Shown here in pieces: positions 44,141 through 53,217 of a stretch of 55,628 nt of DNA (position 1 is the stretch's first letter; each line of letters opens with the position of its first letter). A program made the translations under genes and the position numbers. Source of the stretch: Verrucomicrobiota bacterium. Its GTDB lineage: Bacteria > Verrucomicrobiota > Verrucomicrobiia > Opitutales > Opitutaceae. Location of the stretch: NCBI GenBank assembly GCA_016235555.1, contig JACRKC010000119.1, positions 1-55,628 on the forward strand, given 5' to 3'. The notes beneath the pieces are model-generated. The model was not told the DNA's origin. It saw nothing but the letters and a program-made list of their open reading frames with translations, and did no database searches.

Positions 44141-45135
44141 ACAACTCGCAACAAACCGCCCGCGTCGGGCTCTTCTTTCTCCTCGGCGTCGCGCTGATCT
44201 GGGTGACCTTCGAGACCCTCAGCGGCGGCAAGGTTTTCAAAGACAAAGGCTATGAGCTCATCGCCGGTTTCGAGAGCCTCCAGTCGCTCAAGGAGGGCGA
44301 CGAGATCCGCATGGCCGGCGTGCGCATCGGCGAGGTCAAGGGCACGCGCCTCGCGCCCAGCGGCCGCCGCGCCGAGGCGATCCTCCGCATCGACACCGGG
44401 GTCAAGATCAGGGCCGACGCCACCGCCACCATCGTCATGTCCGGCCTCATCGGCACCAACTTCATCTCCGTCGACCTCGGCACCGCCACGGCCGGTGAAC
44501 TCCGCCCCGGCGCCGAAATCCGCACCAAAGCCACCCCGGACCTCGGCGCCGTCATGGAGAAACTCAGCTCCCTCGGCACCAAACTTGAGGATGCGCTCGG
44601 CAGCCTCAGTGGCGCGCTCAGCGGCGACGCCAACAACCCCGGCCTCATCAAGAAGGTCGACACCCTCGTGACCGAAAACCGCGAGAAGATCGGTGCCACC
44701 ATGACCAACCTCCAGCAGGTCACCGACCGCATCAACAAGGGCGAAGGCACCCTCGGCCGGCTCGTCAACGATCCCAAACTCCACGACGAGCTTCTAGCCA
44801 GCGTCGACCAGATCAAGGCCGCCGCCGGCGACGCCAAGAACTTCGTCGCCAACGCCCAGACCATCATCGATCAGGTCAAGTCCGGCAAAGGCCCGCTCGG
44901 CACGCTCGTGTTTGACGAGAAGGTCAGCGCCGACCTCCGCGCTACGACGCAGAACCTCCGCGCCCTCTCCGACAAGATCGCCCGCGGCGAAGGTGCCATC
45001 GGCAAACTGCTGACCGATGACAGCCTCGTGAAGGACGCCAAGGCCGTGCTCAAGAAAGCCGACCGCGCGCTCGACGGCTTCGACGACGCCGGCCCGATCA
45101 CCGCCGTCGGCGTGGTGGCGCGCGGGTTGTTCTGA
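44137..45135 (+). CDS. mlaD: MlaD/Mce-domain substrate-binding protein
   Basis: A 332-residue protein anchored by one N-terminal helix (ARVGLFFLLGVALIWVTFET), followed by the MCE/MlaD domain (YELIAGFESLQSLKEGDEIR, MAGVRIGEVKG, TIVMSGLIGTNFISVDLG), which forms a ring that shuttles lipids, and a long helical tail. The tail has three repeats of the form GEGTLGRLVNDP, GKGPLGTLVFDE, GEGAIGKLLTDD, common in MlaD-like proteins with an extended needle. It would receive lipid from or hand lipid to the outer membrane; the WP-repeat protein is a candidate partner there. It is the last gene of the operon. Confidence 0.94.
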   Translation: MNNSQQTARVGLFFLLGVALIWVTFETLSGGKVFKDKGYELIAGFESLQSLKEGDEIRMAGVRIGEVKGTRLAPSGRRAEAILRIDTGVKIRADATATIVMSGLIGTNFISVDLGTATAGELRPGAEIRTKATPDLGAVMEKLSSLGTKLEDALGSLSGALSGDANNPGLIKKVDTLVTENREKIGATMTNLQQVTDRINKGEGTLGRLVNDPKLHDELLASVDQIKAAAGDAKNFVANAQTIIDQVKSGKGPLGTLVFDEKVSADLRATTQNLRALSDKIARGEGAIGKLLTDDSLVKDAKAVLKKADRALDGFDDAGPITAVGVVARGLF

Positions 45136-45137
45136 AA

Positions 45138-45220
45138 AGGTGGGCCGGCACGTCCCCGTGCCGGCATTCGCAAATCGCAAGGGAATCGAAATGCAGGCGC
45201 AGGGACGCGCCTGCCCACCT
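45138..45220. repeat. palindromic repeat between mlaD and the oxidoreductase
   Basis: The arms aggtgggccggcacgtcccc (45138) and ggcgcgcctgcccacct-type text (to 45220) face each other, with inner hairpins gccggcacgtccccgtgccggc (first 20 bases from 45144) and aggcgcagggacgcgcct. It starts three bases after the mlaD stop and ends on the first base of the stop codon of the convergent gene, so it can serve both as a bidirectional end. Confidence 0.85.
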
Positions 45221-46401
45221 CACGCCAGCGGATGCTGCCGGTTTTTCAGCGGCAGCTCCACCCGCCCGCGCGAGATGCCCGCCGCGAACACCGCATGGAT
45301 CATCTCCAGCGATTTCATCGCCGCCAGGCCGCTGCACAGCGGCTCGCGGTTCTCGCGGATCGCCGCCAGCCAGTCGTCGACCACGCGCCGGTTGCACGCC
45401 GGAAACACCCGGTCCGCCGCGGTGGCCGTCGCTGATGGTTCCCCGGCTCTCGGCCGCCACGTGCGCGCCTCTCCGTCCATCGTGACACCACTCGACGTCG
45501 GCCACAACACCTGCGGATAAACCTCGCTCAGGATGCGCACGCTGCCCTTCGCGCCGATGAGTTCCATCCCCCACGGCCCCAACATCGCCGCGCTCTTCGC
45601 CCGGCTCGTGTAGCGCACGTTCACACCCTTCGTCATCGCAAACATCGCCTCGACCTCGTCGCCCACGATCGGGCCGATGTCCTCGGTCGCAGCACGTGCA
45701 TCCGTTCGCGTGACTTCACGCCCGCCCTGCAAAATGCGTGCACTGCACCAGAGCGCGTCGCCGGCAAACAGCCGCACCTGGTCGAACTGGTGCGTGCCGA
45801 GCACGAGCAGATCTTCGCCTCCGGCGCGTTTGTCCTGTTTGCCGTGCACGCGAATCTCCAGGAGTTCGCCGATCGCACCTTCGTCCAGCTGTCGCTTTAG
45901 AAGCAAAATACTCGGCGCGACCCGTCCCTGATGAGCGACAGCGATCTTCAGCCCACGCTTCGCCGCAAACGCGAGCAGCTCGTCCGCCTCGGCCAGCGTG
46001 CGCGTGAACGGCTTCTCGCAGTAAACGTGCGCGCCCGCCTCCAGCGCGGCCTTCACCATCGCGAAGTGCTGGTCGGTCCAGCGCGGCGCCACCGACACGA
46101 GTTGCGGTCGCTCCTTTTCCAGCATCTCGCGGTAGTCGGCGTAAGCCCGCGGCACCTTCGTGCGTTGCTGTGCCTTCGCTCGCCCCGCGGCATCCGCATC
46201 GGCCAACGCGGCGAGTTCCACCCCCGGCACGCCGTCGAAGATCGCGTCGAGATTGTGGCCGAAGTTGCCGCGCCCGGTGTGCCCGATCACGACGGCTTTC
46301 ATCGGCGACGGGGACGCGGACGGCGCCGTCGCTGCGCGCGCCAGCAAAGCCGACGCCGCGAACCCCGCGGAGCATTGCAGGAATTCGCGGCGTTTCAGCA
46401 C
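45220..46401 (-). CDS. Gfo/Idh/MocA family oxidoreductase, Tat-exported
   Basis: A 393-residue NAD(P)-dependent oxidoreductase with a twin-arginine signal (LKRREFLQCSAGFAASALLA) and a Rossmann-fold core: MKAVVIGHTGRGNFGHNLDA, VAPRWTDQHFAMVKAALEAG, AHVYCEKPFTRTLAEADELL (the catalytic EKP of the family), VAHQGRVAPSILLLK, and a beta-sheet C-terminal domain (LELIGAKGSVRIL-like, here MELIGAKGSVRILSE). Such exported members are frequent in Verrucomicrobia and act on sugars or cyclitols. The GTG at 46401 is preferred because the 16 residues further upstream are encoded by a palindromic repeat. Confidence 0.88.
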   Translation of the reverse strand: MLKRREFLQCSAGFAASALLARAATAPSASPSPMKAVVIGHTGRGNFGHNLDAIFDGVPGVELAALADADAAGRAKAQQRTKVPRAYADYREMLEKERPQLVSVAPRWTDQHFAMVKAALEAGAHVYCEKPFTRTLAEADELLAFAAKRGLKIAVAHQGRVAPSILLLKRQLDEGAIGELLEIRVHGKQDKRAGGEDLLVLGTHQFDQVRLFAGDALWCSARILQGGREVTRTDARAATEDIGPIVGDEVEAMFAMTKGVNVRYTSRAKSAAMLGPWGMELIGAKGSVRILSEVYPQVLWPTSSGVTMDGEARTWRPRAGEPSATATAADRVFPACNRRVVDDWLAAIRENREPLCSGLAAMKSLEMIHAVFAAGISRGRVELPLKNRQHPLA

Positions 46402-46414
46402 GACGCCTGAGCCG

Positions 46415-46487
46415 GTAGCAGCCGAGGTGACGAGGCTGGTGCGTGCCATGTTTCCTTTGCGGCCAGCCTCCTCACGTCGGCGGCTAC
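46415..46487. repeat. palindromic repeat, family 9, intergenic copy
   Basis: The arms gtagcagccgaggtgacgag (46415) and cctcctcacgtcggcggctac (to 46487, last 20 from 46468) match those of the copy inside carB. Read on the minus strand its last part encodes TSLVTSAAT, almost the same residues as the SSLLTSAAT inserted into CarB. It lies just upstream of the oxidoreductase start. Confidence 0.9.
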
Positions 46488-46509
46488 GATTTCGATTCGC
46501 TCTGCCGCC

Positions 46510-47736
46510 TCAGACCTTCGGCCCGCCTTGCGCGAGGTTGCGCGCGCGGAGGCGCAGGCCGTTCAGGCGGATGAAGCCGGTCGCATCGGTCTGGTTATAC
46601 CAGCTCTTCACGCCCTCCATCGACGCGATATTCATGTCGTAGAGCGAATACTTCGACTTCCGGCCGCATGTGATGATGTTGCCCTTGTAGAGCTTGAGGC
46701 GGACGGTGCCGGTCACGTAGCGCTGGCTCTCGTCCACGAGCGCCTGCAGCGCTTCGCGCTCCGGGGCGAACCAGAAGCCGTAGTAGACCAGCTCGGCATA
46801 TTTCGGGATCAGCGCATCGCGGATGTGCATCACCTCGCGATCCATCGTGAGCGACTCCACCTGCCGGTGGCCGTGCATGAGGATCGTGCCGCCGGGCGTC
46901 TCATAGACCCCGCGCGACTTCATGCCGACGAAACGATTCTCGACGAGGTCGACGCGGCCGATGCCATGCTTGCCGCCGAGTTTGTTGAGTGCCTTCAGCA
47001 CGCCCGCGGGCGAGAGCTTCTTGCCGTTCACGGCGACGCAGTTGCCCTTCACGAAGTCGAGTTCGACGTATTCCGCCTTGTTCGGCGCGTCCTCGGGCGA
47101 GACGGAGAGCTTGAACATCCCCTTGTTCTCCTTGGTCGTCGGGTCGAACCACGGATCCTCGAGGATGCCCGCCTCGTAGGAGATGTGAAGGAGGTTGCGA
47201 TCCATCGAATAGGGCTTCTTGAGCGAGGCCTCGACCGGGATCTTGTTCGCCACGCAATACTCGATCATCTCGGCGCGACCGGGGAACTTCTCGCGGAAAT
47301 TCTCCAGCTTCCACGGCGCGATGATCGCGAGCCGCGGATTCAACGCCATGTAGGTGAGCTCGAAGCGGCACTGGTCGTTGCCCTTGCCCGTGGCGCCGTG
47401 CGCGACGGTGTCGGCTTTTTCCTTCTTCGCGATGTCGACCTGCGCCTTGGCGATGAGCGGGCGCGCGATCGAGGTGCCGAGGTAATACTGGCACTCGTAA
47501 ATCGCGTTGGCCCGGATCATCGGGTAAATGAAGTCGCGGGCGAACTCCTCCGTGAGATCGAGCGTGTAGTGCTTCGACGCACCGGTCGCGCGCGCCTTCT
47601 GCGGCAGGCCGCGCAGCTCCTCCTCCTGGCCGATATCAGCCGCGAAGGTGACGATTTCGGCGTCGTAGGTTTCGCGGAGCCATTTGACGATGACGGACGT
47701 GTCGAGGCCGCCCGAGTAAGCGAGGACGATTTTCAT
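46510..47736 (-). CDS. argG: argininosuccinate synthase
   Basis: Condenses citrulline and aspartate with ATP to argininosuccinate. The 408-residue protein begins [20 protein letters not shown], the ATP-pyrophosphatase (SGGLDTS) motif, followed by [36 protein letters not shown] and [20 protein letters not shown]. The C-terminal region carries [18 protein letters not shown]. The ATG at 47736 is the standard start. It stands alone between an oxidoreductase gene and a pseudopilin gene and is separate from the argF-argD-argB group by about 1.5 kb. Confidence 0.97.
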   Translation of the reverse strand: MKIVLAYSGGLDTSVIVKWLRETYDAEIVTFAADIGQEEELRGLPQKARATGASKHYTLDLTEEFARDFIYPMIRANAIYECQYYLGTSIARPLIAKAQVDIAKKEKADTVAHGATGKGNDQCRFELTYMALNPRLAIIAPWKLENFREKFPGRAEMIEYCVANKIPVEASLKKPYSMDRNLLHISYEAGILEDPWFDPTTKENKGMFKLSVSPEDAPNKAEYVELDFVKGNCVAVNGKKLSPAGVLKALNKLGGKHGIGRVDLVENRFVGMKSRGVYETPGGTILMHGHRQVESLTMDREVMHIRDALIPKYAELVYYGFWFAPEREALQALVDESQRYVTGTVRLKLYKGNIITCGRKSKYSLYDMNIASMEGVKSWYNQTDATGFIRLNGLRLRARNLAQGGPKV

Positions 47737-47924
47737 AGCGAGCAATGAGTGTGGGGACTCCGCCCGGCGCGGGGCAAAGGGAAAAACGCCGTCAGGGCGG
47801 CACAGCCTGCCCCGGTTTTTCATGGGGCGTTTACCTTGGCGAAATTGCGAGATCGGCCCGCCGTCCGCAGCATCGGCCGGTCAGTCGCATATCATCCATC
47901 ATCCCCGTATGTCCGCCCTCCACC

Positions 47925-48407
47925 ATGAACTCTTCCCCACCCCGGCCGGCACCGCGCCTCCACGCGGCTTTCACGCTGGTTGAAATCATGATCGTCGTCG
48001 TGATCATCGGCGTCCTCGCGGCGCTGGCGATCCCGGCCTTCCAACGCGTGCAACAGGCCGCGCAATCCAGCCGCACGATCAGCGATTTTCGTGTGTTTAC
48101 CCAAGCCTTCGAGACCTTCGCCGCCCAAAACGGCACTTGGCCGCCCAACGTCTCCGCCGGCGTGGTCCCGACTGGCATGAGCGGCGATTTCAAGGCCGGC
48201 ACGTGGTCCGCCACGACCAGCATCGGCGGCCGGTGGAACTGGGACCGCAACCTCGGTTCCGTCCTGGCCGGGGTTTCGATTCAGAACTTCACCGCCAGCG
48301 ACGCCCAACTCGCCGCCATCGACGCCAAGCTCGACGACGGCGATCTCTCGACCGGGCACTTTCAAAAAGTGTCCTCGAACCGCGTGACCTACATTCTCGA
48401 ACAGTAG
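47925..48407 (+). CDS. type II secretion/type IV pseudopilin-like protein
   Basis: A 160-residue protein with a prepilin N-terminus, HAAFTLVEIMIVVVIIGVLA, then ALAIPAF. The processing site precedes FTLVE, with alanine rather than the usual glycine at -1, and the +5 glutamate is present. The remainder is a small globular domain with WPP and N-rich text and no cysteines. It would be a minor or major pseudopilin of the secretion/pilus system whose PilC-type gene lies at 30.2 kb. The ATG at 47925 gives MNSSPPRPAPRLHAAF. No other secretion gene is adjacent. Confidence 0.85.
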   Translation: MNSSPPRPAPRLHAAFTLVEIMIVVVIIGVLAALAIPAFQRVQQAAQSSRTISDFRVFTQAFETFAAQNGTWPPNVSAGVVPTGMSGDFKAGTWSATTSIGGRWNWDRNLGSVLAGVSIQNFTASDAQLAAIDAKLDDGDLSTGHFQKVSSNRVTYILEQ

Positions 48408-48410
48408 TGG

Positions 48411-48476
48411 GTGGCACGGGCCTCCTGACCCGTGGCTCGACTGATCGTGCCTCACGGGTCGGGAGCCCCGTGCCAC
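48411..48476. repeat. palindromic repeat, gtggcacggg family
   Basis: The text gtggcacgggcctcctgacc (48411) faces ggtcgggagccccgtgccac (to 48476). It starts three bases after the pseudopilin stop and ends ten bases before the convergent argF stop. A second copy is at 36824-36881. Confidence 0.85.
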
Positions 48477-48485
48477 TTCATCGCC

Positions 48486-49427
48486 TCACCGCTTCGCCGC
48501 CGCCAGCGTCGCGAGGATCGCTTTCTGCATGTGCAGCCGGTTCTCCGCCTGGTCGAAAATGATCGAGCGCGGATCGTCGAGGACTTCCTGCGCCACCTCC
48601 TGCCCCGCATGCGCCGGCAGGCAGTGCATGAAATAGGCGTCCGGTTTCGCGGCGCGGAACAGTTCCGGCGTGACCGCAAACGGCGTCATCACGCGGATGC
48701 GCTCCGCCGTCTCCTCCTCCTTGCCCATGCTCACCCATACGTCGGTGTAGACGACATCCGCGTCCGTCACCGCCTGGTAGGCATCGGTGGTGAACTCGTA
48801 GCCCTTCGCGTAGCCCTCCCGCGCGAGCAATTGATCGAACTCCGGCGCCGCGTCGAAGCCCGGCGGACCGGCCAGCGCGATCTTCATGCCGAGGAGATTC
48901 GCGCCCATGATCCACGAGTTGGCGACGTTGCAGCCGCGATCGCCCACGAACGCGATTTTCCGGCCGCGCAGCGCACCGACGAGATCGCCGCCGGGACCAG
49001 CCCAGCGCTCGGCCAGCGTCAGCATGTCCGCAAAAATCTGGCACGGGTGCAGGAGGTCGGTGAGCGCGTTGATCACCGGCACGCTGCCCAGCGCGGCGAG
49101 TTGCTCGACCTCGGCGTGGTCGAACGTGCGCACCACCAAGCCATGCACGAAGCGCGACAACACCCGGGCCGTATCGGCGATGGTCTCGCCGCGGCCCATC
49201 TGGATGTCGTTTTTGTTCAGGAACAGCGGATTGCCGCCGAGTTCATGGATGCCGACCTCGAACGACACGCGCGTGCGGGTCGACGATTTGGAGAAAATCA
49301 TCGCCCACGTCTGGCCGGCCAGCGGCCGCGCATGGCGCCCGCGGTTCGCCTTGAACTCGCGCGCCAGCGCAAACAGCGCCGGCAATTCGGACGCCGTGAA
49401 GTCGGTTTCCTTGAGGAAGTGCTTCAT
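48486..49427 (-). CDS. argF: ornithine carbamoyltransferase
   Basis: Makes citrulline from ornithine and carbamoyl phosphate. The 313-residue protein starts MKHFLKETDFTASELPALFA and has the carbamoyl-phosphate site FSKSSTRTRVSFE, GRGETIADTARVLSRFV, the HPCQ loop (LLHPCQIFADMLTL) and the ornithine-site cysteine in HCLPAHAG; DVWVSMGKEEE lies between. Length and motifs are those of anabolic OTCases. It is the third gene of the minus-strand argB-argD-argF run, 61 bases after argD. Confidence 0.96.
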   Translation of the reverse strand: MKHFLKETDFTASELPALFALAREFKANRGRHARPLAGQTWAMIFSKSSTRTRVSFEVGIHELGGNPLFLNKNDIQMGRGETIADTARVLSRFVHGLVVRTFDHAEVEQLAALGSVPVINALTDLLHPCQIFADMLTLAERWAGPGGDLVGALRGRKIAFVGDRGCNVANSWIMGANLLGMKIALAGPPGFDAAPEFDQLLAREGYAKGYEFTTDAYQAVTDADVVYTDVWVSMGKEEETAERIRVMTPFAVTPELFRAAKPDAYFMHCLPAHAGQEVAQEVLDDPRSIIFDQAENRLHMQKAILATLAAAKR

Positions 49428-49488
49428 GGGAAACGTGCAGGTATGGGCAACGAATGCCCCCGCCACGAGTGAAAAATCGCCCGTCTGG

Positions 49489-50709
49489 CTAGCCTTTGGC
49501 CGTCAGCGCGCTACGGAAGATTTCCACCGATTTTGCCAGCTCGCCCGCGGTCGCGTTCAGCGGCGGCAGGAGGCGGATCACGTTGTTGCCCGAACTCACC
49601 GCGAGGAGTCCGCGGTCACGCAGGGCCACGATCCACGGCCCCGGATCGGCGGCCATCTGCATGCCGACGAGGAAGCCCTTGCCGCGCACCGCCACGATGT
49701 GCTGCGGGAAATCCTTCGCCAGCGCGTGCAACGCTTCGTGCCACGCCGCGCTCGTGCGCGTCACGTGCGCCAGCAGTTGTTCCTGCTCGATCACATCGAG
49801 CGTCGCGAGCGCCGCCGCGCAGGCCAGCGGCGTGCCGCCGAAGGTCGTGCCGTGATTGCCCGGCTGGAACAGCTCCGCCGCGCGCTCGCCCGCCCAGATC
49901 GCACCGATCGGGAAGCCGCCGCCGAGGCCCTTGGCCATCGCGATCACGTCCGGCCGCACGCCGGCGTGCTCGATCGCGTAGAATTTTCCCGTCCGCCCCG
50001 CTCCGCACTGCACCTCGTCGGCGAGCAGCAGCAGATTGTGCTGATCGCATAGCCGGCGGATGCCCTGCAAAAACTCCGGTGTGCACGGATTGATGCCGCT
50101 CTCGCCTTGGATGGTTTCGAGCAGGATCGCCGCGGTCGAATCGTCGATCAGCGCCTTGAACGACTCGACGTTGTTGAGTTCACCCACCGCAAAGCCCGAC
50201 ACCAGTGGACGGAAGCCTTTCTGGATCTTCTCCTGCGGCGTCGCGCTCATGCCGCCGAACATGCGGCCGTGAAACGCGTTCTTCGCGACGAGCACCTTGA
50301 AGCACCTGCCCTCCTCGCCACCGGCCTTCTTCACGCCGTGCAAGCGCGCGAGCTTGAGCATGCCCTCATCGGCCTCGGCGCCGCTGTTGCAGAAAAACAC
50401 CCGGCCCGGCCCCGCGTAGCCGACGATGCGCCGGGCGAGTTCGCCCTGGTTCGGATTGCGAAAAAGATTGCTGACGTGGATGAGCTCGCCCGCCTGCCGT
50501 TGCACGGCGGCGACCCAGTGGGGGTGACAGTGACCGAGCGCGCTCACGGCGATGCCCGACGTGAAATCGAGATAGCTGTTGCCCGCGTCGTCCCACACCT
50601 GCGTGCCGCGGCCGCGCACGAGCGTCAGGGGGGCGCGCGCATAGTTTTTCATCACATGCGCGTCGTAGAGCTCGGCGGTGGAAGTGCGGACGATCGAAGG
50701 GGAAGTCAT
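49489..50709 (-). CDS. argD: acetylornithine aminotransferase
   Basis: PLP-dependent transfer of the amino group to N-acetylglutamate semialdehyde. The 406-residue class III aminotransferase has NYARAPLTLVRGRGTQVWDD, GNSYLDFTSGIAVSALGHCH, FCNSGAEADEGMLKLAR, the cofactor-aspartate stretch LLLLADEVQCGAGRTGKFYA, the PLP lysine in IAMAKGLGGGFPIGA and HGTTFGGTPLACAAALATL. The ATG at 50709 gives MTSPSIVRTSTAELYDAHVM; no Shine-Dalgarno is present. It lies between argB and argF on the same strand, with a palindromic repeat between it and argB. It may also serve lysine synthesis as in other bacteria. Confidence 0.95.
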   Translation of the reverse strand: MTSPSIVRTSTAELYDAHVMKNYARAPLTLVRGRGTQVWDDAGNSYLDFTSGIAVSALGHCHPHWVAAVQRQAGELIHVSNLFRNPNQGELARRIVGYAGPGRVFFCNSGAEADEGMLKLARLHGVKKAGGEEGRCFKVLVAKNAFHGRMFGGMSATPQEKIQKGFRPLVSGFAVGELNNVESFKALIDDSTAAILLETIQGESGINPCTPEFLQGIRRLCDQHNLLLLADEVQCGAGRTGKFYAIEHAGVRPDVIAMAKGLGGGFPIGAIWAGERAAELFQPGNHGTTFGGTPLACAAALATLDVIEQEQLLAHVTRTSAAWHEALHALAKDFPQHIVAVRGKGFLVGMQMAADPGPWIVALRDRGLLAVSSGNNVIRLLPPLNATAGELAKSVEIFRSALTAKG

Positions 50710-50715
50710 TTTTGA

Positions 50716-50815
50716 AACCACGAATTGACACGAATGAACACGAATTCAACCGAAGTTCATCCGGCCAACGTCACAGTCGGCCTGGATTCGTGTCGATTGG
50801 TGTCCATTCGTGGTT
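50716..50815. repeat. palindromic repeat, aaccacgaat family, between argB and argD
   Basis: The text aaccacgaattgacacgaat (50716) faces attggtgtccattcgtggtt (to 50815). A central region of about 40 bases contains catccggccaacgtcacag. It occupies the entire gap between the argB stop and the argD start, inside a single transcription unit. It is built like the accacggat repeat at 17343-17423, and both differ from the GC-rich families. Confidence 0.85.
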
Positions 50816-50816
50816 A

Positions 50817-51698
50817 CTAACCCTGCACAATTTCCGTCCCGATGCCCTGGTCGGTGAAAATCTCCAATAACAAGGAATGCGGCAGGCGGCCGTCGATGAA
50901 GTGCACGCGCTGCACGCCTTCCTCGAGCGCGCGCACGGCGCTGGCAACTTTCGGGCGCATGCCTTTGTCGACCACGCCTTTCTTTTTGAGGTCGTCCACC
51001 TGCGAAGTCTTGAGCGTCGAGATCAGCGAATCGGGATTCTTCGGATCGGACAACAGGCCGGGCACATCGCTCATGTAGACCAGCCGGCGGGCGCGCAGCG
51101 CGCTGGCCACGCGGCCGGCGGCGACATCGGCATTGATGTTGTAGGGCTTGTTATCGAGGCCCTCGGCCACTGGTGAGATGATCGGCACGAAACCGTCGGC
51201 GATCTCCTTCTTGATCAGTTTCACCTTCACCTCGGTCACGTCCCCCACGAAGCCGAGATCGACCGGGTTGCCATCGTCGTCGACATTCAACTTCTGGCAG
51301 ACGAGCACGCTGTCGCCGGGCATGCCGCGCGGCTTGCCGCCGGCCTTGGCGAAAGCCTCGCACACATCCTTGTTCACGATCTCGTCGAGCGTCTTCTTCA
51401 CAATCGCGATCGTCGCCTCGTCGGTCACGCGCAGGCCGTTGATGAAATTCGCCTTCAAGCCCGACTCCGCCATCGCCTTGGTGATCGCCTTGCCGCCGCC
51501 ATGCACGACGACGACGTTGATGCCGACCGCCGCGAGAAACGCGATGTCGCGCGCCACGCGGCCCCGCGACACCGGATCGGGATCGTCCATGAAGCTGCCG
51601 CCATATTTGATCACGAAGGTGGAGCCGCGGAAATCCTGGATGTAGGGCAAGGCCTCGAGCAGGACTTTGGCTTTGGCGGTGACTTCAGCGACGTTCAT
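50817..51698 (-). CDS. argB: acetylglutamate kinase
   Basis: Phosphorylates N-acetylglutamate, the committed step of the cyclic arginine pathway. The 293-residue protein has the amino-acid-kinase text [83 protein letters not shown] and [13 protein letters not shown]. The KYGGS and GGGKAI glycine loops are complete. The ATG at 51698 begins [15 protein letters not shown]; upstream in-frame codons would cover the promoter region and a palindrome. It is the first gene of argB-argD-argF and divergent from argJ. Confidence 0.95.
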   Translation of the reverse strand: MNVAEVTAKAKVLLEALPYIQDFRGSTFVIKYGGSFMDDPDPVSRGRVARDIAFLAAVGINVVVVHGGGKAITKAMAESGLKANFINGLRVTDEATIAIVKKTLDEIVNKDVCEAFAKAGGKPRGMPGDSVLVCQKLNVDDDGNPVDLGFVGDVTEVKVKLIKKEIADGFVPIISPVAEGLDNKPYNINADVAAGRVASALRARRLVYMSDVPGLLSDPKNPDSLISTLKTSQVDDLKKKGVVDKGMRPKVASAVRALEEGVQRVHFIDGRLPHSLLLEIFTDQGIGTEIVQG

Positions 51699-51755
51699 CG
51701 TTGCGTGGAATAAGGCACACGCGTCGCGCATTTCCATAAAAATTTTTTTGGGTTG

Positions 51756-51812
51756 GTAGCCGCGAGCGTGAGCGAGTGGATGCGCTGACCACTCGCTCAC
51801 GCTCGCGGCTAC
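51756..51812. repeat. perfect 24-base palindrome between argB and argJ
   Basis: The arms gtagccgcgagcgtgagcga (51756, 24 bases in all) and their exact reverse complement (51789-51812) are separated by nine bases. It sits in the divergent argB/argJ control region, close to an a/t tract (aaatttttttggg at 51740). A copy of one arm remains at the left edge of the window. Confidence 0.9.
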
Positions 51813-51858
51813 GGAAATTTCTTCTTCACTCCACGCCGCAGCCTGCCACTTCTCTCGC

Positions 51859-53178
51859 GTGCCCAGCACCAGCCTCTCGTTCCAGCATCGCGACGAACAT
51901 CGCGCGTGGCTCGCTTCGCAAGCCGCGCTTCCCGCCGGCTTCCGCGTCGGCACGACCCGCTTCGACTTCGTGCCGATCGAGACGCCCAAGCCGGCGAAGA
52001 TGACGCTGACGATCATCGCGCTCGATCAGGCGACGCCGGACTTCGCCGCGGTCTTCACCAAGAACGCGTTTCCCGGTGCGCCGATCATCGTCGGCCGCCA
52101 ACGCCTGAAGGAGCCGGCGCTCGGCGCGATCGTGGTGAACAACAAGATTTCCAACGTGTGCGCGCCGGGCGGCGTCGAGACGGCCGAACGGGTCTGCGCC
52201 GAGGCCGCGCGATTGCTCAAGCTTTCCCCCAGGCAGATTCTGCCCAGCTCGACCGGCGTGATCGGCTGGACGCTGCCCGCCGACGCCATGATCGGCGCGT
52301 TGCCGCAGGCGGTCGCCGCGCTCGCTCCGGGTTCGATCCTGCCCGCCGCCGAGGGCATCGTCACCACGGACCTTTATCCGAAGATCCGCCGCGCCGACCT
52401 GCCGGGCGGCGGCAGCATCGTCGGCATCGCCAAGGGCGCCGGCATGATCGAGCCCAACCTCGCGACCATGCTCGTCTATCTGCTCACCGATGTCGCCGTG
52501 CCGCGCGCCGATCTCCGGGCGATGCTCGCGCGCGTGATCGATGCGAGCTTCAACGCCATCAGCATCGACAGCGACACGAGCACCTCCGACACCGTCGCCC
52601 TCGTTTCCTCTTCGCGCGTGCCGTGCCACGACCTCGGGGCCTTCGAGCGCGGCCTGCACACCGTTTGCCGCGATCTCGCAGAGGATGTCGTGCGCAACGG
52701 CGAGGGCGTGCGCCACGTGATTCGTGTGGCCGTGACCAACGCCGCGAGCCTCGCCTTCGCCCGCGCGCTCGGCAAAGCGATCGTCAACGCCCCGCTCTTC
52801 AAGTGCGCCGTCGCCGGCAACGACCCGAACGTCGGCCGCCTCGTCCAGGCGATCGGCAAATACGTCGGCGCCTCGGGCGTGAAAGCCGACCTCTCCAAGC
52901 TGCGCGCAAAGATGGGCGGCGTGGAGATTTTCGCGAACGGCGCGTTCCAGCTGAATCCCGAGAAGGAAAACGCCCTCGTCGCGCACCTGAAGGGCGCCGA
53001 GCTCTACGCGAGTGCGCCCAGCAAGGACGGCGTGTTCTCCGCGCCGATCGATTTCCCGCGCCACGAGCGCTGCGTGGAACTCGAAGTCGACGTCGGCAAC
53101 GGCGTCGCCTCCGCCACCGTCCTCGGCGGCGATCTCACGCACGAATACGTGAGCGAGAACGCGGACTATCGGAGCTGA
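51859..53178 (+). CDS. argJ: ornithine acetyltransferase / N-acetylglutamate synthase
   Basis: Moves the acetyl group from N-acetylornithine to glutamate (and may also make N-acetylglutamate from acetyl-CoA). The 439-residue precursor is expected to cut itself before T203 in [20 protein letters not shown], giving alpha and beta chains; the nucleophile and the flanking GMIxPN are intact. Other family text includes [26 protein letters not shown] and the C-terminal [17 protein letters not shown]. The start is a GTG at 51859. Its 3' end is duplicated twice near 9-10 kb. It is divergent from argB. Confidence 0.95.
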   Translation: MPSTSLSFQHRDEHRAWLASQAALPAGFRVGTTRFDFVPIETPKPAKMTLTIIALDQATPDFAAVFTKNAFPGAPIIVGRQRLKEPALGAIVVNNKISNVCAPGGVETAERVCAEAARLLKLSPRQILPSSTGVIGWTLPADAMIGALPQAVAALAPGSILPAAEGIVTTDLYPKIRRADLPGGGSIVGIAKGAGMIEPNLATMLVYLLTDVAVPRADLRAMLARVIDASFNAISIDSDTSTSDTVALVSSSRVPCHDLGAFERGLHTVCRDLAEDVVRNGEGVRHVIRVAVTNAASLAFARALGKAIVNAPLFKCAVAGNDPNVGRLVQAIGKYVGASGVKADLSKLRAKMGGVEIFANGAFQLNPEKENALVAHLKGAELYASAPSKDGVFSAPIDFPRHERCVELEVDVGNGVASATVLGGDLTHEYVSENADYRS

Positions 53179-53179
53179 G

Positions 53180-53216
53180 GGTGGAGCGGCTTGACAGGGG
53201 TCAACGCGCTCCACCT
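53180..53216. repeat. short family 4 palindrome after argJ
   Basis: The text ggtggagcggcttgacag faces gtcaacgcgctccacct in a 37-base element beginning right after the argJ stop and ending two bases before the LytTR gene stop. It is the smallest member of the aggtggagcgcg family. Confidence 0.8.
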
Positions 53217-53217
53217 T

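Noticed and set aside
45137-46449. Start of the oxidoreductase at the ATG 46449
   Set aside because: The added residues [16 protein letters not shown] come from a palindromic repeat; the GTG at 46401 begins the Tat signal.
51826-53214. A 462-residue minus-strand frame opposite argJ
   Set aside because: It is the shadow of argJ. Its similarity to short frames near 9.7 kb is just the argJ fragments seen from the other strand, which led me to the real finding.
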